Assembly: GCA_016858145.1 (NCBI GenBank) | Contig: JAEHOE010000023.1 | Location: forward strand, 868,001-932,000 | Origin: Edaphochlamys debaryana | Taxonomy: Eukaryota; Chlorophyta; Chlorophyceae; Chlamydomonadales | Direction of reading: 5' to 3' | Length of the DNA stretch: 64,000 nucleotides | Shown here: one piece after another, positions 1 to 8,697 of the stretch | How positions within the stretch are numbered: position 1 is the stretch's first letter | Layout: every line of letters starts with the position of its first letter | The notes under the pieces: generated by a model | The model's input: the letters and a program-made list of their open reading frames with translations, nothing else | Databases searched by the model: none | What the model was told of the DNA's origin: nothing | Position numbers and translations under genes: made by a program

Positions 1-1647
1 TGAGCACGTGGCCTTTGAGAGGATGTGGGTTTGAGCCAGACGCGGTGTTCCGTCTAGAGTGTCGCGGGGAAGACTTGCACACCTACCCGGTCCCGAGGGA
101 GCTGTGCAGGCCAGGCCTGTCAGACCGGCTCGCTCTGACGAGGCCGTTGCTTTGAGCGCGTTGTGTACCGTATGGTGAGGCTGGGGCTGATGGAATTCCC
201 TGTCCGTCATGCCCCATGTAAACTGAGGCAGCAATCAAGGGATGCCTGGCTAGCTGCCAGGTCCTGCCTCATGCGTCTGGCGGCTGGTTTGCTAAGCCCT
301 GGTCTGACATGGGCGTCTGCTCTGCTGCCTGGATTGTGGAGAGGGGCCCCAGGGGGGGGGGGGCGGAAGGAGCACGGGTCTGACGAGTCCAGAGGCTTCG
401 TTTAATGTAACTAACTGGAATTGCCACGTCCCCTGGCCTCGATGCAGAACACGACGCGCAGAGTTGACTCGTGTTGGCTCTCCTGCGGCCACATGTCAGC
501 TGCTGCAAGCTTGTATGGTACTGCCTCCAGCCTCACCTTCGGTAAACGTGTAACACCTCCAAACCCTTCGCGCCAACCACAAAGGAGGACTTCAATCCCA
601 GATGATGCCTTCCATGATATTGCCCTCAAGCCAGACATCATCAGCCGAGGAAGCAAGGAGCAGGAAACAGGCCCACGGCATCAAATGCAATGTGTCAATG
701 CCTGTAGCTGGGGCCCCATTGCGCCCTTCGCCCTATGGTACAAGTGAATGCTACCGGTATTCACGAAAGGTGCCTATGCCGGGGGGCACCTGCTGTTCCC
801 ACTCCCTGTACTGTCCTGTCAGCCAGCATCTTCAACATCAAAGATGCAAGTGTACGACACTGACTCAATCCAATACCGGTACCTCCCTCCACACACACCA
901 TGCCATACACAACAAGACAACATAGTGTCACGGCTCAGCCCATGCACCAAGTGCCAGGGGATTGGGGCAAGCACTACGCCATACAGTCCTGAGTCACCAG
1001 AAGGAGGCACATTACCAGTACCAGGAGTGATACAAAAGGCATGCACCAAACGTAGATGCCCCTGTACTACGAATCAAGATCCCTTATTGGCTCGGTAGTC
1101 CAAGCACTGCCCCTATCTGCCCCATGCAAGTCAGATACGAGAATGGAAAGCTGAGCCACCAGAAGGAGGCACCAGTCATATAAGCATTAAGGGGTTGCCC
1201 CAAGTATTGATGCTCCAGTGCCCCACGTTTTAATGAGGCGCCAAGTGCCAGGGCTATTGGCAAACCCTGCCAGACTAATCCCTGTATCAATTGTTCCCGC
1301 TATACCCTGCCAACACCTGCCCACCTGCGACGCGTAGGTGCCCTTGTGCCACGGATCAGGATCCCTATGTTGGCCCAAGCCCAAGCACTGCCCCTAGTGC
1401 CCTGTAGGGAGGCACTGCTCGAATGCAACGAATGGGTTGCGCCAAATGAAGAATGCCCAGTTCGCCCAGGTCAGGTTGCGCGCCAAGGGCCAGGGAACTC
1501 AAAACCCCCTGTCTAAACAATCCCTGCATTGCATACACCGGGCCGTGACCGTTGGCCAGACCTGCCCAGACGTTGGAAGCATGTGCGTTGTAGCCTTTCC
1601 CCTGCATTACCCGTCCCAGCCCTTCTCGGGCACCGGACTGCATTCCC
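1..1647. other. Non-coding stretch beyond the 3' end of the MYND gene
   Basis: No reading frame here shows a recognisable domain or a convincing exon chain. The stretch is less GC-rich than the genes and, from about 940 to 1500, holds degenerate direct repeats described separately. It lies downstream of the minus-strand MYND gene and would include that gene's 3' UTR. I found no TGTAA poly(A) signal on the minus strand close to the stop codon. Confidence 0.6.
1051..1402. repeat. Imperfect direct repeat, about 70 bp, offset about 282 bp
   Basis: The block near 1051-1120 recurs near 1333-1402. Shared words include GTAGATGCCCCTGT versus GTAGGTGCCCTTGT, AATCAAGATCCCT versus GATCAGGATCCCT, and CAAGCACTGCCCCTA in both. 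Other short words (CCAAGTGCCAGGG at about 949 and 1241, related GCCAAGGGCCAGGG at about 1481; CACCAGAAGGAGGCA at about 995 and 1157) recur with different spacing. This looks like a decayed interspersed or tandem repeat rather than a coding region. Confidence 0.6.
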
Positions 1648-4393
1648 TCACGCCCCGTCAACGCTGCCGCCGCACGCCTCCCTGTGGCCCGCTCGCCAGT
1701 GCGCCGTCTGGCACTCCCGGCAGCAGTAGGACGCCCGCCCGCAGCGGCCGCACTGCCGCAGCCGCAGCCCGGCCTCGCTGTCGCCGGCCAGGCTGGCGCA
1801 GGCGGGGTTGTCGCAGGCGGTCAGGACCGGGCAGCGCTGGGCCTCAGCGGGCGGCTTCCAAAACTCGAGCCACGTCGCCGCGGGTGGCATGAAATTCACA
1901 TGCAGCCCGGGCCGCGCGCCAGCCTCTTTGCCCCCCGCCCACGCCTCCAGCTGCGCTGCCCTGCCGTCCAGCGCCTGCACCAGGGACCGGTACCGCTCGG
2001 TCGGCCGCAGCGCCTCCGCCACCGCCCGCATAGCCTCGGGCCGCCACGCCATGGCCGGGCTGTCGTTGCTCAGGGCCCGCACCGCCGCTGTCCGTGTCCT
2101 GGCAAGGCGCACAGCCCATGCGGCCGTGAAGTAGTACAGCTGCGGCCATTCCTCCGGGCTCGGCTGGCCGCGCTGCACGAGACGCAGCACAGACCCCAGC
2201 AACGGCACCACGCCCGCCTCGAGGTTGCAGGCACCACCGCCGTGGCCGGCCGTGTGGGCGGCGCCCTGCATGCCCGGAGCTGGGCACGGGTCGAGGCTGA
2301 CGAGGGCGTATGCGGCGAACACATCCTCAGTCAAGGAGTAGAGGGCCTGCAGCAAGAGCTCCGGCTCCTGCGGGCCCGGCTGCCGCTGCCCGTGCTGCTC
2401 CGCACCCCACGCCGCCTCATCCAGCGCCGCCGCCTCCTGCACCAGGCGCGACAGCTGCGGCAGCCACTGCGGCAGAGCGAGCGTCAAGAGCTGCGCCAGC
2501 CGGGCCCGGGCGGGCGCCGACACGATGCCCTCGTGCGGGGCTTCGTGCCCGTACTCCATCCATGCGCCCAGCAGGTCGGCAGTCAGCTCCACGCTAATCG
2601 TTGCAGGGTCTGAGTGGCGCAGGAGCAGCGCCTGTGCGCTGGCCCGGCGCAGCAGCTTGGTGGCGGTCGCCACGAAGGCCGCGGCCTGCAGCGGCGTGCT
2701 GTAGACGAGGATGGGCAGCAGGTTGTCCCACCGCCAGGCCGAGGGGGGGGCTTCGGCGCTCTGCAGTTCCGCCAGCACGTCGTGCTCGGGGCCCCCCGGC
2801 GCCTCCCCCGCGCGGCGCAGCAGGCGCTCCAGGAGCGGCAGTGCGCCGCCGGTGACCGCCGCCAGCACCTCGACCGGGGCCTCGGCCGGCAGCCGCCAGA
2901 GTCCTGCGGGCATGTGTAAGAGCATAAAGGGCGGAAGTAAAAGGATGAGCGTTATCGAGGGCGCACGGCGTTCTCGTGAGCAACACTGTGTGAACCGTTC
3001 TGAGCTGGCGCCCCAGCCTGCCTGCACACTCACCTCTGCCTTCGTTTGCGGCCCACAGCGGCACCCCCACCTCCACCATAAGCAGGTTGAGGCTCGCCGC
3101 GACGGAGCCGCGCTCCAGGTCCCGCCCCATGACCTGTTCCTGCCCAAGTAGCGCCGCCGCCAGCCGCCACACATCCGCCGCCACCGCCAGCCGCGGCCCG
3201 CGCCAGGGCCGCAGCGCCAAGGCACGGCAGACGAGGTCGGGCAGCCGTTTTGCCACCCAGCAGGGGCCGTCGCTGCGAGCTCCAGAGCCGCCGTCGGCTG
3301 CCGGTCCGCCGTCGCTTGTCACCGCTGCGAGCGCGGCGCGGAGCAGCAGCCGCGCCGCCGCCAGGGGCTTGAGGGCTGGCCCCGGGTGTGCCGGGTCCAG
3401 GGCGGGGAAGAGGGCCTGGAGCAGCGAGATCAGCTGCTGCTTCTTTGCCGGGCTGTGGCCGGCTGGCGGCGCTCCTGGCGGCGGCCCGCCCTCAAGCTCC
3501 CGCAGTGCCGCCAGCCCCTCGACCATGACGATGTGCCGGGTGCAGGGCCCGCCGAGAACCGCCCGCAGGTGCGCAGCAGCGGCAGGGGTGACGGTGGCGG
3601 CGCAGTCGAGGACCAGCCCGCAGTACAGGTATGCAAGGCAGCACCGCTCAGACCGGAGCGCCGTCAGGGCCCTGTGTGCCGGCAGTGCGACCCTCGCCGC
3701 CTTGGCGCTGGAAAGGACCAGGGTCAGCCTCGCCGAGTGCTCCAGGATGCTGCTCACCGCCAGCGCTGCAGCGAACTCCGTGATGCCCTCAGCGTCGTTT
3801 GGGGCCACGTTGATAGACGCGTGACCGACCACGAAAAGGGCTAGGTCCAAGCACTCTTCGCAGTCCGTGAGGAGAGCTTGCCGGAGTGGCTGGGCGTCCT
3901 GGATTCTCTTCGCGGCGCCGGCTGCTTGGCGGGCCGCGGCTTCCAGCGCTTGTGAGCGCAAGAGCGCACGCACGGAGGCGGGACCCGCGAGGCCCCTGTT
4001 GCCCCCGGAAGCCCCGAGTTTTGCCACGAGCCAGTTCAACAGCAGCTCTGCGCCGTTGGCCAGGGATCGCTTTGCCGTGAGCCGCGCGTCCCCGTCTTCA
4101 GCAGGGGCTGGCAGCCGCGTCGCGAAGGCCACCAGCTTGAGGATCACCAGGCACAGCGATGGCGCGCGGCCCAGAATGCTCGACGCTGCGGAGCTGTCAA
4201 CTTTGACAAGCTTCCCGACACGATGCAGCTCAAGCTTCAGGGCCTTCAACACAGGGATGGCGACCGGCTGTAGCGATTGCTCCGTAACTTGCGCCAAACG
4301 CCGAAGCAGCGCGGGGCCTATTGCAGAGGCTGGCATATTTTGGAAGCTGGGCCCACGTGCGACCCCGCGGCGGCCTCGCGAGGGTTGGGGCAT
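1648..4393 (-). CDS. Large MYND-type zinc-finger protein
   Basis: Two exons, 4393-3034 and 2903-1648, are joined in phase 1 across a 130-bp intron with a GTGAGT donor and a CCGCAG acceptor, giving 871 residues. The start is the ATG at 4393 (MPQPSRGRR); the open frame reaches 4465 but begins there with GTG. Residues 1 to about 800 are Ala/Leu-rich, predicted mostly helical, without a named domain that I recognise. The last about 55 residues form a MYND finger: C-x4-C, then C-x2-C (CGRCGRASYC), C-x3-C, and a closing H-x3-C. MYND fingers are protein-interaction modules. Long helical proteins with one C-terminal MYND finger are a large family in volvocalean algae, mostly without known function. 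The location is probably nuclear or cytosolic, by inference only. Confidence is high for the domain and low for the role. Confidence 0.85.
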
Positions 4394-5261
4394 GTTGCCC
4401 TCGGCGCTGTGAAATGTCGACCTACATTGCACGCTAAGTTGGTCACTCGGGTGGCACACGAGCACAGTCGCGGCAGACTATAAGGGTCCCCCTATCCGGT
4501 CCCCCTGCTGCCAACCCACACCAACCGTCTGCCGTAGTGTACGGCACTGTGAGGCCAAAGCCCGCTCCGACCCGCTCCGTAGCCGGCTCCGTAGCGGGAT
4601 CCCTAGCTCTCCATGTCAATCCTCCTACTCAAGGCCAGCGGTGTCCCCGACAGTAGTACAGCCCCGTCGATCGGTTGTAGCCAGGTTCACCCTCTTCGCT
4701 GCAGCCGCTTGCCCCTGGACCTCTCTCAGCTGCCCCCTAGTCCGCACCTCTTGGTTGATGTGTTCGACCCCCCAAGTGAGAGTTGGGCCCCAAGCGTGCC
4801 AACCTGCCCTCGGTTTGCCTGCGGCCTGCGGCTCGTCTGTATGATGATGCTGGGCGGGTCTGGGCCTAGAGCGAGCCGCCGGAGACGCTGCGCACTCGAC
4901 CCGCACGCTCAGGTAACCTGCCCCAGGTAACTCGTGGGTGGGAGGCTTCGGACGGTTTTGGAGGGCTTCGTTATGCTGCCTGGTAAGGTGACGCCGCGTT
5001 AGGCTCGCAAGAGCGGGGCTGCGGATAGTTGCCGACCAGTGCAATCGTTGCACTTTGCTGGCCTGCTTTTCGCGTACCGTACTGCCAATAATGTTTCGCG
5101 TTCCAAACTTCGTGGAGGGGGCACGAATTTATGACACGAACTAATTTGGGCCTGTGCCAAGCTAGGTCGAGCCACGAATGTTAGTGCCACTCTACACCTT
5201 AGCAAAGATGCACGACGCCATGCAACGGAACGGCCGCAGCCCTCTGTGCAAGTCCCTAATG

Positions 5262-5402
5262 TGGGAGGAGTGGTGATCGGAGAAGGGGGCAGAGAGAGGG
5301 AGGGAAGAGGAAGGAGAGGAGGGGGGGGCGAGGGAGGGAGGGAAGAGAAGGGAGAGGGGGGGAGGAGAGGGAGGGAAGGGGAAGGAGAAGGAGGGGGAAG
5401 AG
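5262..5402 (+). repeat. Polypurine (G/A) tract
   Basis: About 140 bases almost wholly G and A on the plus strand, built from GGGAGG and GAAGAG words. Such homopurine stretches can form triplex (H-DNA) structures. The tract would read as proline/serine-rich shadow proteins on the other strand, which I do not accept as genes. Confidence 0.8.
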
Positions 5403-5425
5403 AAGTTTGTAAAATTGGTAGTGGC

Positions 5426-5459
5426 AAACCCGGGGGGTTTGGGGGGCGGAGCCCCCCAA
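5426..5459. other. Two adjacent tight hairpins
   Basis: AAACCC-GGG-GGGTTT (about 5426-5440) is followed directly by TTGGGGGGC-GGA-GCCCCCCAA (5439-5459). The second has a 9-bp perfect stem with a 3-base loop. They lie inside the inverted-repeat unit, immediately after the polypurine tract. Confidence 0.7.
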
Positions 5460-5781
5460 CGGCTAGTGACCGACATTGTTTTCGTGGTACTAATTTCTGA
5501 TTCTGTGTGCACATGGGCATGAGCACAACCTTGCAAGGTCTGGGCCTGCTTAGAGGCTGGCAGACGAGAACTAAGCTGGGCGGGAGAGCGGCCCCCGGGG
5601 AGGCACGAATTGTGTATCATAGTTGCCAAACGGTGGCCGGTTCGGCACGAAACCTAAAGAACACGGTGCTATTTTCAGCCCCTAAAATGACCCCTCCTCG
5701 AACTTATCAACCGCGAAACTTTAATGGCAGTACGGTAACTCGTCTCCCGTGTCTCCTTTCGCCCTCGGTTTGCTCACCCCA

Positions 5782-5978
5782 GGGGCTATCGAGGCCAACA
5801 TTCTATGGCAGTAGCACTCGACATTGAGACGCCGCCAGTAGCGTGCCCCAAGCCTTTCGTCCCCAAGCCTGCCCCAGCGGCTGATGCCCTTGTCCATGTA
5901 ACAACAACAACGCGCCAACGTCCTCACAGTTCGGGGGTAATGAGGCCAGTACTCTTGGCAGTAGCACTCGACATCGAG
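5782..5978 (+). repeat. Pair of about 46-bp direct repeats
   Basis: The block at 5782-5828 recurs at 5933-5978. Both carry GAGGCCA, and both end GGCAGTAGCACTCGACAT followed by T/C GAG. The copies are about 150 bp apart, and between them lies one copy of the dispersed repeat that also occurs in the last PPC2 intron. Confidence 0.75.
5878..5911 (+). repeat. Copy of a short dispersed repeat
   Basis: Reads GGCTGATGCCCTTGTCC, then ATGTAACAACAACAAC. Almost the same sequence occurs at 57575-57608, and a more diverged copy lies in inverse orientation at about 58355-58410. Three copies in 64 kb suggest a family spread through the genome. Confidence 0.7.
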
Positions 5979-6250
5979 CGTACCCAAGGTCGCCTGTAGC
6001 CAAGCCCTAGCTCACCCAGCAACAACCACGCGGTTCCTACTCCACCCCCCTGCGCTTGATTCCGAGTGCTCAGCCCGGTTCTGCGCACGACGTCTGGCCG
6101 GCGTGCCGCCGCCAAGGAGCTGCCGGAGTACCCTGCGGTCACCCGACCCGGGCGGCATGCAGCGCCAAACGGTTCCCTTTCCTTGCTGGGTGCGTGCTAG
6201 GCCCACATCTAGTCGCTCATTTCGTTCCTCCACACAGCACACGCACGCCG

Positions 6251-8521
6251 CTACCCCGGCAGGCGGTCGATGGGGTGGCAGCAGCTGCAGGGGCCCAGGG
6301 GGGGAAGGTCCGCGGGCAGACTCCTGTGGCAGCAGCGGCAGCAACGGGGGAGGGGTGGAGGGGCGATAGGCGGACCAGCATAAGGCTCGGTGCGGACACA
6401 GCGTTACACGCGACAACCCAGCACACACGAGAGGCATTAGGCAGCGACGCTTTCCCCCTTCCTCCCCACCCCTTCCTTCACCCGCACCTGACCCAGTCCG
6501 CCAGGTTGTCGCTGGCGGTGAGGGAGCGGGGGAGCATGCGGTCCACGTACAGGACGCCCTGGGGGGGTCAGGGCAAGGATCAGGGGGTCGGGTACACGGG
6601 TGCGTGCGCGGGGCCGTGTGGGGCCTGTGGTTCGGTACGGGGCGCGCAGGTGGAGCAATGGCGGGAGGCGGACAGTACGAAGCCCCTCATCCCCTCAACC
6701 GTTTCAACCGCGCCATCCACCCCCAAAACCCCTCATCCCCCCCTCACCCGCACGTGGTCCACCTCGTGCTGCAGGATGCGCGCCTGCCACCCCCCCGCCT
6801 CCAGCGCCAGGGGGCGGCCCTCGGGGTCCAGAGCGCGCACCCGCACCCGCCGGTACCGGGGCACCACCGCCTGGGCGGGAGGGGGGACGGGCCGAGCGGG
6901 AGGGTCGGAGACGGGACTTGGGAGGAGACACGAGAGGCGAGTTAAGGGCGCGGGCCTTCGCACCGCCGGAGAGCTGTGCAAGCTCCAGCAACAGCTGGGT
7001 ACACGGAGAGGCCCCCCATGCCCCTGTCCATCCCCCCTGCGCGGATGACCCCAGCCGCACGCCCCAGCCCCCCGGCCCAACCCGCCGGCCCTACCGCGTA
7101 CCCCCGCACGCTGAGGCAGCCCTCGAAGGCCGCCACGCCCTCCGCCCCCTCCGCCTCCAGCTCGGGGTTCACCAGCGCCAGGGGGCGGAAGGGCCGCCGC
7201 TCCATGGCCGCCAGCACAGAGGGGGAGTACAGGCCGGAGGCCGCCTGCGGGGGCGGGAGCGGGTGGGTGAGGGTGGGGGTGGGGGTGGGGGTGGGGGGGC
7301 GTGCAGGACGTAGGTGCGACGTAGGGGTGGGCTGGGCTGGGCGGAGTGGGGACAGGAAGATGGCCGCCGCGCTGGGGCGTCACTTGGTGAGGGGCCGCTC
7401 AGAGTGCCGACGCCCTCCACCCCACCCCGCCCACTTCCGGGCCCAACCCCACCTGCTTGGCGATGAGCTCCTCCCGGTCCTCCAGGACCACCACCTGGGG
7501 GCAAGGGTAGGCCGGCAGGGGGCAACTCGGGCAAGGGTAGGGCGGCAGGGGGCAGGGCCCTAACCGAGGCGCAGGTGCACATGGCCAGAGGCAGGGTCGG
7601 CCCAGGCGTGCCGCGAGGGCGTACCGGTACCTGTGGCCCGCCCACAGCCCGTCCTTGCCCTCCTCAGCCGCTCCCAGCCCACCTGCCAGGGCTCCCCGAT
7701 CTGGGGCGCCGCCAGCCCCACCCCGGGCGCCGCCCGCATCACGTCCACCATAGTCTGGACCTGGAGGGTTGTGTGTGTGTGGAGAGCAGCACGCAGTGGG
7801 TGGGGGCAGTGTTCAAATCTTGCAGCGGTCCGTCGTGCTGACGGGGCAGGGGTCGCATGCTCAGCACGGTGTGAGCACGTGCGCTACGCGGGTTGGGGAC
7901 GCCATGTGGCAAGCAGCGGACTTAAGACGCTACCGGTACAGGGCGCCGGTTACTGCATGCAGCGGGGGCGCACCAGGTTCCGGAGCCATTCGCTCCCCAT
8001 CAGCTCGGGGGGGACGGGCTTGGCCACCTGCGGCGGGAAGGGCAGGGTGTGGAGGCCGGCGGGGGCTGGGGATGTCAGACGGCAGCGGGCGGAGGGCACT
8101 CAGGGGGGGGGAGGGGCGGATCGTCAAATAGGCCGTCGTAAGGGTGGGGTGAGTCCTGTGCAGGACGCCAGGGCACAGCGGGCAGCCGGCAGAACCCCTG
8201 GCAGTGGGGGTGAGGGGCAGACCCCATGCGCAGGCCTTGGATTTGGAGGCTCACCTGCCGCAGGACCGCCGTGCCGGCCTGTGCGATGGGCGGTAGCGAT
8301 GGACCTGCTGTTGTAGCCTCTGGCCCGCCCGCTGCTGGGGCCGTGCTCATGGTTCGTCGCGGGAAGAGTTGCGGCGAGACATGCGCGTGCGGGTGGACGG
8401 GCTTCAACGGTCGACGCGAGAGGTGGCTCGTGGGGAGCTGCATGAGTGCACAAGTGTTGTAAGAGACGTGTCTCTGTGGCGACTCTGCAAAACGGGAAGG
8501 CGACCTGGCGACGGGCAGCAT
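6251..8521 (-). CDS. PDF1A: Peptide deformylase, type 1A, organelle-targeted
   Basis: Removes the N-formyl group from new organelle-made proteins. Eight exons, all phase-consistent: 8521-8255, 8027-7974, 7760-7683, 7494-7453, 7244-7095, 6870-6754, 6558-6488, 6323-6251; 283 residues. The ATG at 8521 opens an Arg/Ser/Pro-rich leader of about 57 residues before MSTAPAAGG, fitting a plastid or mitochondrial transit peptide. All three PDF motifs are present: GVGLAAPQIG (121-130), EGCLS with metal ligand C190, and QHEVDH (H232, E233, H236). VVVLEDREELI and the GWQARILQHE context mark the plant/animal 1A type. Oddity: after HEVDH the usual LD is missing, so exon 7 continues directly with GVLYVDRM. 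The last exon gives a C-terminus containing LPPLGPC, like the 1A family tail. If exon 7 is not spliced, a stop follows at 6480-6478 and a minus-strand TGTAA lies at 6418-6414. Confidence 0.9.
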
Positions 8522-8697
8522 GGCGCGAGGTGACAGCCCATGCAAGCTGCAAGGTACCACAAAAGCCACCACCTAAAGGCAACAGGTTATAGTAAACAAG
8601 TACCGTATTACAGCTGGCTGGGGCGACGCACAGCGCTCCGCAGCAATCGCAGAATGACATAGGGCGAGCCCCGTTAGTAGGCTAGGCACTGGTGGCC
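8522..8697. promoter_or_regulatory. Shared divergent promoter, PDF1A / TFB4
   Basis: The start codons of PDF1A (minus) and TFB4 (plus) are 176 bp apart, so both promoters and both 5' UTRs must fit here or overlap. The segment is less GC-rich than the flanking exons. I see no convincing TATA box. Confidence 0.6.

Larger units (their letters stand above)
5078..5741. repeat. Unit bounded by an imperfect inverted repeat, MITE-like
   Basis: The left end reads TACCGTACTGCCAATAATG followed by TTTCGCG. The right end, read on the minus strand from about 5737, gives TACCGTACTGCCATTAAAG and TTTCGCG. Similarity continues weakly (AACTTCGTGGAGGGGG against AAGTTCGAGGAGGGGT), so each arm is about 50 bp. The interior carries no transposase-like reading frame. 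I see no clear target-site duplication, so a non-autonomous DNA element is a hypothesis only. Confidence 0.45.
4394..6250. other. Repeat-rich intergenic region upstream of the MYND gene
   Basis: No supported gene. The MYND promoter should lie at the left end. The rest holds an inverted-repeat unit (5078-5741) with a polypurine tract and two hairpins inside it, then a pair of about 46-bp direct repeats (5782-5978), and one copy of a short dispersed repeat (5878-5911) that recurs near 57.6 kb and 58.4 kb. Base composition is visibly less GC-rich than the neighbouring genes, which suits mobile or decayed DNA. Confidence 0.6.

Noticed and set aside
4394..4465. N-terminal extension of the MYND protein starting at 4465
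   Set aside because: The codon there is GTG. The first in-frame ATG is at 4393.
5721..5987. Minus-strand frame with repeated VECYC words
   Set aside because: The repetition comes from the 46-bp direct repeats; similar words at 57.6 kb come from the dispersed repeat, not from a protein family.
8522..8572. PDF1A start at 8572
   Set aside because: The codon is GTG; the first in-frame ATG is 8521, which still leaves a plausible transit peptide.
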